From positions 124,001 to 188,000 of the forward strand of contig NZ_AKKK01000022.1 of assembly GCF_000281065.1 (NCBI RefSeq): a DNA stretch of 64,000 bases. The letters are read 5' to 3'. Below are positions 1-8,007 of the stretch, piece after piece. Source of the stretch: Arthrobacter sp. M2012083 (GTDB taxonomy: Bacteria; Actinomycetota; Actinomycetes; Actinomycetales; Micrococcaceae). The position numbers and the translations under genes were made by a program. How positions within the stretch are numbered: position 1 is the first letter of the stretch; each line of letters opens with the position of its first letter. A model generated the notes under the pieces. It searched no databases, was not told where the DNA came from, and saw only the letters and a program-made list of their open reading frames with translations.

Positions 1-1095
1 ATCCACTGAACCTGCCCCACTGGGGCGCAGGCCAGCCACGGCAGCGCCAAGGCAGATGGATGACTTGGGATCGGCGTCGACGGCGATCGGACGGTCCAGT
101 TCCACGGAAATCAGCTCCGCCACGAGTGGAATCCGGGACGATCCTCCGATGAGCAGCACCGCGCTCAGGTCCTGGGCTTCAAGGTTGATACTCCGAAGGC
201 TTCGTTCAAGGGCGTCCACCGTGTCCCTGACAGGGGCCTCGATCATCGCTTCGAATTCGGAACGGACCAACCGCACGGACAGCTGGGTGCCGGGCAGGGA
301 CACGGCCACGCTGGCTTCGCTGTCCAGGGAAAGTGCTTCCTTGGCTTCCCGGCATTCCCGCCTCAACCGTGAGAGGGCCGCCAAAGTCTCAGGAGAGCTC
401 ACATCCAATGCCACGCCCTCGCCAAGGTGGCCCATCACGTGACGCAGGACGGCGGCGTCGAAATCGGCGCCGCCAAGGGTCTCAATACCATCGGGACGGC
501 CCAATAGCTCAAAGTTGCCGGCGCTGGCTTTGCGGAGCACGGCGGTGTCGAAAGTACCGCCACCGAGGTCGTACACCGCGATGATGCTGCCATCTTCCAC
601 ACGGGTTTGGGAGGCATAGTGCAGGGCTGCCGCCTCCGGCTCGCTGATTAAGGTGATGTCCTCCAGGCCAACCATATTGAGCGCGGCAAGCACCAACGAC
701 GTACGGTGCTGTCCCCATGCCGCGGGGTGCGTCATGATGATCGACGACGGCGAGCTACCTTCCCGCTCTTGGGCCCTGTCCACCACCCACCGGGCCATGG
801 CGGCATATACGTCCTCGGGGGCAAGCCAGCTCTCTCCGACAGCGAGGGGAACCGAGTCGCCTATCCTGCGTTTGAATTCCCTCACCACGCGCTGGGGATC
901 GTCCAGTCCACGGCGTTCGGCTGCTTCGCCTATCAAAATGCGGCCGTCTTCTGCATAGAACAACACCGAAGGCACGGCGCTGCCATGCACCCCCAACGGG
1001 AGGATCTCGGCTGTTGGAGTTGGGCCTTGGTTGGGCTTTACAAGGGCTGCGGCGGTGAAACTGGTCCCGACGTCAATGGCGAGAACATAGCTCAT
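1..1095 (-). CDS. Hsp70 (DnaK-like) family ATPase, C-terminal part outside window
   Basis: The reading frame is open from an ATG at 1095 to the window edge (365 codons), so the C-terminus is missing. The start reads MSYVLAIDVGTSFTAAALV, the first phosphate-binding loop of the Hsp70/actin fold. AVYDLGGGTFDTAVL near residue 170 is the second phosphate loop and VLLIGGSSRIPLV near residue 320 is the adenosine motif, so the nucleotide-binding domain is nearly whole. It is not canonical DnaK: the N-terminus lacks the AVGIDLGTTNS signature. Actinobacteria carry such Hsp70-like proteins with variable, often membrane-anchored C-termini; whether this is one cannot be seen. It runs convergently with nothing and away from the cytochrome operon end. 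Confidence 0.85.
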   Translation of the reverse strand, partial: MSYVLAIDVGTSFTAAALVKPNQGPTPTAEILPLGVHGSAVPSVLFYAEDGRILIGEAAERRGLDDPQRVVREFKRRIGDSVPLAVGESWLAPEDVYAAMARWVVDRAQEREGSSPSSIIMTHPAAWGQHRTSLVLAALNMVGLEDITLISEPEAAALHYASQTRVEDGSIIAVYDLGGGTFDTAVLRKASAGNFELLGRPDGIETLGGADFDAAVLRHVMGHLGEGVALDVSSPETLAALSRLRRECREAKEALSLDSEASVAVSLPGTQLSVRLVRSEFEAMIEAPVRDTVDALERSLRSINLEAQDLSAVLLIGGSSRIPLVAELISVELDRPIAVDADPKSSICLGAAVAGLRPSGAGSVD

Positions 1096-1265
1096 GGTTA
1101 CCTCGAAAAGAACACGGCGCGTCGCTAGCGGGCTGCATCACAAGCGGGTTCTGAACAAGTTAGCACCTGCCCCGGACGGGTAAAAGGCTTAGTTGCTACA
1201 CCAAACTGTCACAGTTGATACACCGAATTGTCATTTTCAAAGACCGTCTCCGCATAGGGGAGCAA

Positions 1266-1284
1266 AGCCCCTGCTCAGGGGGCG
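1266..1284 (-). terminator. possible terminator of the cytochrome c maturation operon
   Basis: Just downstream of the ccsB stop, the minus strand has a GCCCC/GGGGC hairpin with a seven-base loop, followed by a short TTT run. The U tract is weak, so the call is tentative. The rest of 1096-1303 has no gene; it should hold the Hsp70 promoter. Confidence 0.35.
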
Positions 1285-1303
1285 AAGGCTGCAGTTCCGC
1301 GGC

Positions 1304-2371
1304 TTAGAGCCCGGAGTAGGAGTGCAGGCCGTTGAAAACCGTGTTGACGAGAGTGAAGTTGATGATGACGCAGGCATAACCAACGATCGACAACCACGCT
1401 GCACGGGTTCCGGTCCAACCACGGGTGGCCCGGGCGTGCAGGTAGCCCGCATAGACCACCCAGATCACGAAGGTCCAGACTTCCTTGGGGTCCCAGCCCC
1501 AGAAGCGTCCCCAGGCCTTTTCAGCCCAGATTGCACCAAACATGAGGGTGAACGTCCAGCCGATGAAGGCGATGGCATTGATGCGGTAAGAGAGATTCTC
1601 GAGGCTCAGCGCGTTCGGAACCAAGCGCATGAAGCCCAGGTTGTCCGCGCGGCCCGCGGCAAGGTTCTTCTGGCGGTACGACTGCAGCAGCTGCAGCACA
1701 GACATCGCGAACGTCAGTGTGAACAAAGCCGACGACAGAACTGCGATGGACACGTGGATGATCAGCCAGTAGCTCTGCAGCGCCGGAACCAGGTGCCCCA
1801 CCGGGGTCCAGAAAGCCGCCGAAGCAGCCACCAGCATGATGATGGCCAGCCCGATCACAAAGGTCCCCAGGAAGCGCAGATCCCTGCGGATGAGGACCAC
1901 CAGGAAGACAGCTACGGCAACGAAGGCACCCGTGGTGAGGAACTCGTACATGTTTCCCCACGGCACGCGGCCTGCGCCAAATGCGCGGGTGACCACGCCG
2001 GCGCCATGGATGAGTACGCCCAACACCGTCAGCGCTACCGCAACGCGGGCGGGCGCGCGGCGTTCGCCTGCGTACTTCATGTCGCCGGCGGCGGTTCCAC
2101 CCTCAAAAGTGAGGCCCGACGTCGGACGCTCGGCGCGGCCTGCCGGCCCACCGGCGTCAGGACCTCCCAAGCCCGCCGCGACGCGGCCCGCAGAAACCGT
2201 GACCTTCTCGCCGGCGGCGCTGGCCGCTGCCTTCAAGTCCACGGCGCGGAGCATCTTGCTGCTCTTCGCCAAGTCCCAGGCAAATGCGATGAACGCCACG
2301 GTGTACGTGCCGGCGGCCAACAGCATGAACAGCTCGCTGTACTGGCCCAGGGTTTCGTTGATGACGGGCAT
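1304..2371 (-). CDS. ccsB: CcsB/ResC cytochrome c synthetase subunit
   Basis: Polytopic membrane protein of 355 aa, the heme-handling half of the System II cytochrome c synthetase with ResB. The C-terminal half carries the tryptophan-rich WWD-type segment (AWGRFWGWDPKEVWTFVIW) characteristic of the CcsA/CcmF heme-handling family, between hydrophobic helices. The start is the ATG at 2371, which shares one base with the resB stop (TAATG), so the genes are translationally coupled; a longer frame upstream only overlaps resB. Last gene of the hisphosphatase-tlpA-ccdA-resB-ccsB operon. The first about 115 residues contain an Ala/Gly/Pro-rich linker between the first helix and the core. Confidence 0.93.
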   Translation of the reverse strand: MPVINETLGQYSELFMLLAAGTYTVAFIAFAWDLAKSSKMLRAVDLKAAASAAGEKVTVSAGRVAAGLGGPDAGGPAGRAERPTSGLTFEGGTAAGDMKYAGERRAPARVAVALTVLGVLIHGAGVVTRAFGAGRVPWGNMYEFLTTGAFVAVAVFLVVLIRRDLRFLGTFVIGLAIIMLVAASAAFWTPVGHLVPALQSYWLIIHVSIAVLSSALFTLTFAMSVLQLLQSYRQKNLAAGRADNLGFMRLVPNALSLENLSYRINAIAFIGWTFTLMFGAIWAEKAWGRFWGWDPKEVWTFVIWVVYAGYLHARATRGWTGTRAAWLSIVGYACVIINFTLVNTVFNGLHSYSGL

Positions 2372-4092
2372 TACTGGTCCTTCGAGGTTGAGGAAGATCC
2401 TGCAGGTGTTGTGGGGCTTTCCGGCGTTTCCGGGACATTCCATTCCCGGGCAAAGATTTCGCGGAGGGCTGCGGCTTCACCGGCCAAGCGGTGGTCTTCA
2501 CCGCGTGCCAGCAGGCCGTACTCCACCATGGTGCGGCCGTCCGAGTGGGTTCCGGTGCGGACCCAAACGCGGCGGCGGTTGATGTACAGCGACATGACCA
2601 GGCCGGCGACCGCAAGGAAACCGAAGATCAGCGCGTAGAGCTGGCCGGGGTTGTGGTGGATGTCCACCCCGATGTACTTCTTGACGCCGTCGAACGTGAT
2701 GCTGCCCTTGCCTTCGGGCAGGTTGACCGTGGCTCCCGGGCTCAGGGTGATGCCGCCGGCGGCGAGGTCGCGGCCGTTGAGCTGTTTGAGGTCCTTGACG
2801 TCCAGCTCGAACACGTTCTGGGGTACGCCCTTGTCCAGGCCGAGGTCACCGTAGAACGAGTTCAGGCTCAGCTGCGGGTTGATCAGTTCCGGGGCGCCGC
2901 TGAAGGAAATTCCGTCCTCCGTCACGAACGCCGTGGGCAGGAAGAAGCCAACAAAGCCCAACTGTTCCGGCTTGGCGTCCGGGACCTTGATGACCACGGA
3001 GGAGTAGTAGTTGTCGCCCTGCACCTTGGCCGTTACGGGACCCTGGAAAGCAACGTTGCCTTCGCCGTCCCGGACCGTCACCATGGGCGCGTAGCCGTTT
3101 CCGGTGAGGTAGAGGCTTGTATTCCCGAGCGAAACGGGGTCGTTGACCTTGAGGGTTTCCTTCTTGGCCGGCGCGTCCGGAGTTTCCTTGGTGGTCACTT
3201 CGGCCGTGTAGTCGATGGGCTGGCCGGCCTTACCGGGCGATTCGCGGTCGAACCTGGCCTCGAACTTATCCAATTGCATCGAGTACGGCTGGAGAGAACT
3301 GCTCTGGAAGTTGGTGCCCGGCGTGAATTGGTCGTAGCCCACCAAGGTGTTGACGAATGTATCACCCTCCACCAGGATCCGCTGGCCGCTGTACCCGTAC
3401 AAGCCACCAATGGCCACGGACACCAGCACGCCGATCAAGGAGGTGTGGAACACCAGGTTGCCCACTTCCTTCAGGAAGCCGCGCTCGGCACCCAGTGACG
3501 GCAGGGCGCCGTCGACGTCCCTGACCTCAACGCGGTAGCCGCGCTTTTTCAGCAGCCCGGCGGCGTCGTTGATGGCTTTCGACGCCGGGATCCCGGCGTC
3601 GGCAGGCACCGCCAAGGTGCCGTACTCCGGCAGGCGCGAAAGGCGCTTGGGGGTGCGTGGCGGCTGCGACTTCATGGCCTTGTAGTGGGCGATGGCGCGC
3701 GGAGTGACGCAGCCGATCAGGGAGATGAACAGCAGTATGTAAATGGCCGAGAACCAAGCCGACGAGTAGACGTCGTAGAGCTGCAGGGCGTCGAGAAGCT
3801 CGCCGTAGGAAGGGTTGTCCTTGATGTACTGCGTGACCACTGACGGATTCGCGGGCCGCTGCGGGAACAGGGAGCCCGGCACAGCGCCAACGGCAAGCAG
3901 GAGCAGCAGGAACAGAGCCGTGCGCATGCTGGTCAGCTGGGTCCAGGACCATCGGAGCATGCCCTTGAAACCAAGCGCGGGCAGAGCTGCCTCGGACTTG
4001 GCCTGCTGGAGTTTTCCCTCGCCTGTTGTGCCTTCTGCGGGGGTGCTTTCAGCGGCTGGTGACTTCTTCTTGGCTTTCACGGACTCGCTCAT
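2371..4092 (-). CDS. resB: ResB cytochrome c biogenesis protein
   Basis: 573-aa ResB-family protein, partner of CcsB in presenting apocytochrome and heme outside the membrane. A Lys-rich cytoplasmic N-terminus is followed by transmembrane segments (LFLLLLLAVGAVPGSLFPQ near residue 55, AIYILLFISLIGCVTP, a third near FHTSLIGVLVSVAIGGLYGY), a large extracytoplasmic domain and a final helix (LYALIFGFLAVAGLVMSLYI). The ATG at 4092 overlaps the ccdA stop by one base (TGATG); the open frame continues upstream into ccdA but only as a shadow. The order ccdA-resB-ccsB is the same as Mycobacterium tuberculosis Rv0527-Rv0529 (known synteny). Confidence 0.93.
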   Translation of the reverse strand: MSESVKAKKKSPAAESTPAEGTTGEGKLQQAKSEAALPALGFKGMLRWSWTQLTSMRTALFLLLLLAVGAVPGSLFPQRPANPSVVTQYIKDNPSYGELLDALQLYDVYSSAWFSAIYILLFISLIGCVTPRAIAHYKAMKSQPPRTPKRLSRLPEYGTLAVPADAGIPASKAINDAAGLLKKRGYRVEVRDVDGALPSLGAERGFLKEVGNLVFHTSLIGVLVSVAIGGLYGYSGQRILVEGDTFVNTLVGYDQFTPGTNFQSSSLQPYSMQLDKFEARFDRESPGKAGQPIDYTAEVTTKETPDAPAKKETLKVNDPVSLGNTSLYLTGNGYAPMVTVRDGEGNVAFQGPVTAKVQGDNYYSSVVIKVPDAKPEQLGFVGFFLPTAFVTEDGISFSGAPELINPQLSLNSFYGDLGLDKGVPQNVFELDVKDLKQLNGRDLAAGGITLSPGATVNLPEGKGSITFDGVKKYIGVDIHHNPGQLYALIFGFLAVAGLVMSLYINRRRVWVRTGTHSDGRTMVEYGLLARGEDHRLAGEAAALREIFAREWNVPETPESPTTPAGSSSTSKDQ

Positions 4093-4847
4093 CAGATTGG
4101 CAACTTCACATCGTTTTGGAACCAGTACTGCAACTCGGTCACCCAGGTTCCCCACACGCCGGTGGCCATGAGGATTCCAAGCAAAATCAGGATGCCTCCG
4201 CCGATCCGCTGGATAGCCAGCCGATGCGTGCGGAAGAAGGACATGACTCCCATGCCCCGACGCACAGCCAAGGCAATCAGGAGGAACGGAATGCCAAGGC
4301 CAAGGCTGTAAACGAACGCCAGAAGGGCACCCTTGGCCGCCGATGAACCGCCGGACAGGCTCAGCAACTGTACCGCGGAGTACGTTGGACCAATACAGGG
4401 AGCCCAACCCAGCCCGAACGTCAGTCCCAGCAGCGGTGCGCCCCAGAGGCCCGCCGGAGGTTTGGCATGGATCTTCGCGTCACGCTGCAGCCAACCGAAG
4501 CCGCCCATGAACACCACGCCCATGATGATCACGAGGATGCCCAACAGTTGCGTGATCCAAGCGTTTTGGGGGCCGGTCAGCAACGTACCCAACTGCCCAA
4601 AGGCGCCACCCAAGAGAACGAAAATCACCGAAAAGCCCAGCACAAACAGGCCGATGCCGGCCAGCATGCGGCCACGCCTTTGCTTCTGGAGGTCGACGCC
4701 GGTCAGTCCCGTGACGTAGCCAAGGTAACCGGGGACCAACGGCAGCACGCAGGGAGAAAGGAATGAGACCAGTCCGGCCAGCAGCGCCACTGGCACAGCC
4801 AGCAGCAGTGATCCGTTGAGGATCGTCTCGGCGAAAGGACTGTTCAT
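4092..4847 (-). CDS. ccdA: CcdA-type cytochrome c biogenesis thiol reductant transporter
   Basis: 251-aa six-helix membrane protein of the CcdA/DsbD-beta family, which carries reducing equivalents from cytoplasmic thioredoxin across the membrane. Diagnostic motifs are FLSPCVLPLVPGYLGYVTG near residue 30 and GLGWAPCIGPTYSAV near residue 165, each with one of the two redox cysteines (PCVLP and APCIGP). The likely extracytoplasmic partner is the TlpA-like lipoprotein encoded five bases upstream. Start ATG at 4847; stop overlaps the resB start. Confidence 0.95.
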   Translation of the reverse strand: MNSPFAETILNGSLLLAVPVALLAGLVSFLSPCVLPLVPGYLGYVTGLTGVDLQKQRRGRMLAGIGLFVLGFSVIFVLLGGAFGQLGTLLTGPQNAWITQLLGILVIIMGVVFMGGFGWLQRDAKIHAKPPAGLWGAPLLGLTFGLGWAPCIGPTYSAVQLLSLSGGSSAAKGALLAFVYSLGLGIPFLLIALAVRRGMGVMSFFRTHRLAIQRIGGGILILLGILMATGVWGTWVTELQYWFQNDVKLPI

Positions 4848-4852
4848 GGGTG

Positions 4853-5458
4853 CTACTCGGCCACTGCGGAGGTGATGAGGGCTTTCAGGGTGCTCTTCTC
4901 GATCTCGCCGAGGACGCGTGAGGCAACCTTGCCCTCCTTGTCCAGGACCAGCGTTGTGGGTACTGCACCAGGGGGCACAATACCGGACACGGACAGCAGC
5001 ACTGCCCCATCCTTGTCATTGAAGCTCGGGTAGGTGATGTTGAAGGTTTTGTCGAAGGCCTCGGCGGTGGCTTGTTCGTCCCGCAGGTTGACCCCGAAGA
5101 ACTGGACGCCCTGGTCCTTGAAGTCCAAGTGCAGGGCTTCAAGCTGGGGGGCTTCGATGCGGCACGGAGCACAAGCGGCAAACCAGAAGTTCAGGACAGT
5201 AACTTTGCCCAGGAGATCCTCGGGCTTTACCGTCTGCCCGTTAAAGAGAGTGCCTTTGAGCGCAACGGGTGCGGAGCGGTCGGCCTTGGCGAACTCCGTC
5301 ACCGAACCATCGCCTGCCACGTAGTTCTTGTTGTCTCCGGCCTTGGCTTGCTTGGCAAGGGAGTCTTCCTGGGCACACGCGGACAGGCCCATGGTCAGTC
5401 CAGCGAGAAGGACACCACCGGCGGTCAGCACGCCGCGGCGCGAAAGATTGTTGTCCAT
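4853..5458 (-). CDS. TlpA/ResA-like thioredoxin-fold lipoprotein
   Basis: 201-aa extracytoplasmic thiol-disulfide protein, probably the reductant for apocytochrome c heme-binding cysteines, fed by CcdA. The N-terminus combines a twin-arginine-like SRRGVL stretch, a hydrophobic segment and a lipobox (LSAC near residue 30), so it should be a membrane-anchored lipoprotein, possibly Tat-exported. The thioredoxin fold follows, with the active site CAPC in FWFAACAPCRIEAPQLE near residue 95 and a cis-proline region near GAVPTTLVLD. The ATG at 5458 is chosen because the longer frame would overlap the upstream gene and precede the signal peptide. Confidence 0.9.
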   Translation of the reverse strand: MDNNLSRRGVLTAGGVLLAGLTMGLSACAQEDSLAKQAKAGDNKNYVAGDGSVTEFAKADRSAPVALKGTLFNGQTVKPEDLLGKVTVLNFWFAACAPCRIEAPQLEALHLDFKDQGVQFFGVNLRDEQATAEAFDKTFNITYPSFNDKDGAVLLSVSGIVPPGAVPTTLVLDKEGKVASRVLGEIEKSTLKALITSAVAE

Positions 5459-5462
5459 GCTT

Positions 5463-6128
5463 CTACGCTCCCGGGGTGCTCGCCGCGCCGGGAAGCAGGA
5501 CGGCAGCAGGCTCGGTGTACTCAACGCGCACGATCTTGCCGTCGTGGTCGAGTGTGAGGGAGGTCAGCGACGTGAGGGTGCACTCGCGCTTACGGGGATC
5601 GTGGGCCAGACGGCGGCCCTCGGCAGTCAACCGGGTGGACCAAATGGGAAGTTGGTGGCTGACCAGAATGGCCTCGGCGCCGTCGCCGCCCAATTCGATT
5701 GCCTTCACACGGGCGTCTTCGACCGCGGCCAACACACGGGCTGCTTGTTCCTTGTACGGCTCGCCCCAGGAAGGGCGGAACGGATTCCGGAAGTAGATCC
5801 AATGCTTGGGCTTCAGGAACTCGCTCTTGGTGGGGTGGAGTCCCTCGAAGTGGTTCTCTGCTTCGATGATGCGCGGCTCAGTGGTGATCTCCAGGTTCAG
5901 GGCCTCGGCCGTGGGCATAGCCGTCTCCTGGGCGCGCGTGAGCGGCGAGGCTACCAAATGCACGATCTTGGCACCCTGGTTGGCGCGGGCCGTGAAGTGG
6001 TCCGCCAGCATCCGGGCCATCTCGCGGCCACGTTCGGAGAGGTGGAATTCCGGCAGCCGGCCATAGAGGACGGCGTCGGGATTGTGGACCTCGCCATGGC
6101 GAAGCAAATGGACAGTTGCTTGGGGCAT
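5463..6128 (-). CDS. histidine phosphatase family protein (phosphoglycerate mutase-like)
   Basis: 221-aa branch of the histidine phosphatase superfamily. The catalytic motif LLRHGE lies at residues 8-13, the second-half histidine in ILVSHQLPIW near residue 165. Substrate unknown. First gene of the five-gene cytochrome operon; the corresponding position in M. tuberculosis is Rv0525, so the association is conserved, although a direct role in cytochrome maturation has not been shown to my knowledge. A 6-bp inverted repeat (TTCTAC, five bases, GTAGAA at 6168-6184) sits 40 bp upstream and may be an operator. Confidence 0.9.
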   Translation of the reverse strand: MPQATVHLLRHGEVHNPDAVLYGRLPEFHLSERGREMARMLADHFTARANQGAKIVHLVASPLTRAQETAMPTAEALNLEITTEPRIIEAENHFEGLHPTKSEFLKPKHWIYFRNPFRPSWGEPYKEQAARVLAAVEDARVKAIELGGDGAEAILVSHQLPIWSTRLTAEGRRLAHDPRKRECTLTSLTSLTLDHDGKIVRVEYTEPAAVLLPGAASTPGA

Positions 6129-6167
6129 GTTTACCAGTTTCTCAAAGAAGCGGGGCGATCCGAAATC

Positions 6168-6184
6168 TTCTACCGCTAGTAGAA
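6168..6184. promoter_or_regulatory. inverted repeat upstream of the cytochrome operon
   Basis: TTCTAC and GTAGAA arms separated by CGCTA, in the divergent region between the operon start (6128, minus) and the YceI gene (6333, plus). Position suggests an operator; no known regulator site was recognised. Confidence 0.3.
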
Positions 6185-6226
6185 CTCAAAGTTTTCCCGA
6201 AATGTTCCGTGGAGTTGGAATAAAAG

Positions 6227-6247
6227 ATGCATATGCATGTTTATACT
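6227..6247 (+). promoter_or_regulatory. palindrome plus -10 box before the YceI gene
   Basis: A perfect 12-bp palindrome ATGCATATGCAT (6227-6238) directly precedes TATACT (6242-6247), a good -10 hexamer. No convincing -35 at standard spacing. The arrangement suggests a regulated promoter for the plus-strand YceI gene, with the repressor or activator unknown. Confidence 0.4.
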
Positions 6248-6332
6248 GGATACGAAGCTCGGTTGACGCTTCAAGCAATGAGCTCAACCAAGCAAGCAAG
6301 CAGTACCTACCACTCGATATAGGAGCAACACC

Positions 6333-6887
6333 ATGATGACTCTCCCCGCTTCCGTCACCACCGGCACCTGGACCCTCGACGCTTCCCACAGCGAGATCGG
6401 CTTCACCGTCCGCCACGCGGGCATCAGCAAGGTCCGCGGGCAGTTCAAGGATGCTGCTGCCACCTTGGAAGTTGGCGAAACGCTGACCGATTCCAAGGTC
6501 ACCGCCACCATCCAGACCGCCAGCTTCGACTCCGGAGACGTCAACCGCGACGGCCACGTCAAGGGCGAAGACTTCTTCGATGTGGAGAAGTTCCCGGAAA
6601 TCACCTTCGTGTCCCGCCACGTCAAGGCCAACGGCAACAGCTTCGACCTCGTGGGCGATCTCACAATCAAGGGCGTGACCAAGGAAGTCTCCATCGAGAC
6701 CGAGTTCAACGGTGTGGCCGTGGATCCGTTCGGCAACACCCGCGCCGGCGTTTCCGGCGAAACCACCATCAGCCGCAAGGATTTCGGCCTCACCTGGAAC
6801 GCCGTCCTCGAAGCCGGTGGCGTCCTGGTCAGCGACAAGGTTGTCATCAACCTTGAGCTCGCATTCATCGCACCGGCTGCCGCGTAG
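6333..6887 (+). CDS. YceI family protein
   Basis: 184-aa lipocalin-like beta-barrel of the YceI family, which binds polyisoprenoids or similar amphiphiles. Family signatures are GTWTLDASHSEIGFTVRH near the N-terminus, the central VNRDGHVKGEDFFDVEKFPE segment, and GDLTIKGVTKEV. There is no signal peptide, unlike E. coli YceI, so this copy is probably cytoplasmic, as is common in actinobacteria. ATAGGAG is a good ribosome-binding site ahead of the ATG at 6333 (a second ATG follows immediately). A strong terminator hairpin follows at 6903-6943. Confidence 0.92.
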   Translation: MMTLPASVTTGTWTLDASHSEIGFTVRHAGISKVRGQFKDAAATLEVGETLTDSKVTATIQTASFDSGDVNRDGHVKGEDFFDVEKFPEITFVSRHVKANGNSFDLVGDLTIKGVTKEVSIETEFNGVAVDPFGNTRAGVSGETTISRKDFGLTWNAVLEAGGVLVSDKVVINLELAFIAPAAA

Positions 6888-6902
6888 CCCGCACGCAACA
6901 CC

Positions 6903-6943
6903 AAACGGCGCCCTGCACAGTTCACGCTGTGGGGGCGCCGTTT
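6903..6943 (+). terminator. terminator after the YceI gene
   Basis: AAACGGCGCCC (6903-6913) pairs perfectly with GGGCGCCGTTT (6933-6943) around an inner CACAG/CTGTG stem, ending in TTT. Confidence 0.75.
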
Positions 6944-7040
6944 CGCATATACGGAAGTCACCCCGCAATTGTTCGGCGAACAGCCTGTATTTAGCTGCGA
7001 GTTGGCTCCGAATTTCCTATGCATCCCTCAACCTGCGGTC

Positions 7041-7046
7041 TAAAGT
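7041..7046 (+). promoter_or_regulatory. -10 box of a leaderless start
   Basis: TAAAGT lies exactly six bases before the ATG at 7053, and there is no ribosome-binding site, so the transcript probably starts at or next to the start codon. Confidence 0.5.
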
Positions 7047-7052
7047 GATGCC

Positions 7053-7745
7053 ATGAGTACCCCAGACGAAACACCTCAGCCACAGCAGCCCGGCTCCCAG
7101 CCTCCGCAGCCCGGCAATGTTCCTCCTGCGGGTCACCAGCCTCCGCAGGGCTACCAACCCCCTCAGGGCTACCAACCCCCGCAGGGTTACCAGCCGCCGT
7201 CGCAACCGGGGCAGTATCCACAGCCCGGACAAGGCCAGCCCGGCTCCGGTTTCCACTTCGAAATGCCCACTGACGGACCACGTAGTTTCAACGACGTCAT
7301 GCCTCAAGGCGGCTTCTCGGGAATGTTCAAGACCCAGGGCCTGCCGACTGAGTTGAAGGTCTCCTACTTCATTTGGGTGATCTCCGGACTCCTGGGCCTG
7401 CTGTTTGGCCTCATCGCTTTCTTTGCCGTAATCGCGGCCTTCGCTTTTGCTCCGGGATTCGCCGCCATCGCACTGATCCTCCTCCTGCTCACTTTGGCGG
7501 TCGCCGCCGCCCAAGTGATCCTGGCCATGAAGATGAAGGAAGGCAAAGAGTGGGCACGCCTCGCCTTGACCATCCTGGCCGGCGTCTCCCTGCTCCTGGC
7601 CATCTTCGGAGCGGCAAGTGGTGGCGGTTCCGGGATGGGCCTGGGTGGCAATTGGTTCGGCTTCCTGGTGAGCGCAGTTGCCGTTGTACTGATGTGGCTG
7701 CCCAATGCGCAGCTCTGGTTCAAGACTGTGAAGGGCCACGCTTAG
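7053..7745 (+). CDS. proline/glutamine-rich tetraspan-like membrane protein
   Basis: 230 aa of unknown function. Residues 1-70 are a low-complexity cytoplasmic tail rich in Pro, Gln and Gly, with the heptad-like unit PPQGYQ repeated four times. Four hydrophobic helices follow (about residues 108-130, 133-155, 172-195 and 208-225), the second loop reading KMKEGKEWARLALTILAG. The W-A-R motif in the last loop also occurs in the next gene, so the two are distant paralogs. Starts with ATG directly downstream of a TAAAGT box. Such proteins are common in actinobacteria without an assigned role. Confidence 0.8.
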   Translation: MSTPDETPQPQQPGSQPPQPGNVPPAGHQPPQGYQPPQGYQPPQGYQPPSQPGQYPQPGQGQPGSGFHFEMPTDGPRSFNDVMPQGGFSGMFKTQGLPTELKVSYFIWVISGLLGLLFGLIAFFAVIAAFAFAPGFAAIALILLLLTLAVAAAQVILAMKMKEGKEWARLALTILAGVSLLLAIFGAASGGGSGMGLGGNWFGFLVSAVAVVLMWLPNAQLWFKTVKGHA

Positions 7746-7794
7746 CGCCGACTCAACTTCCGTCGTCGTGCGATTTCGGCGGTAAAGCGAAACT

Positions 7795-7833
7795 GAAGGC
7801 CGCGGTCAGATCCTCCCGGATCCCGCGGCCTTC
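7795..7833 (+). terminator. hairpin after the first proline-rich membrane gene
   Basis: AAGGCCGCGG (7796-7805) and CCGCGGCCTT (7823-7832) form a perfect 10-bp stem. No T run follows, so termination is likely but unproven. The remainder of 7834-8007 has no gene and must hold the promoter of the next one. Confidence 0.5.
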
Positions 7834-8007
7834 ATCATGAAGGCGTAAGCCAGGATGATGATTTTTCCCGTGAGCTTGAAATACCTGCGTGTGAACATCT
7901 GCAGTGTCGGACGCTGGAGGTACGGTGGTACCAGAACCACGCTGGGGGCAGGGTCATTTTGCTGATCCCGGCGGCCGCACCAGCAGTCGAACAAGCAAAG
8001 GAATGCC

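Noticed and set aside
1193..2638. 481-codon open frame on the plus strand
   Set aside because: It lies antisense to ccsB and part of resB, has no recognisable domain and the composition of a high-GC shadow frame.
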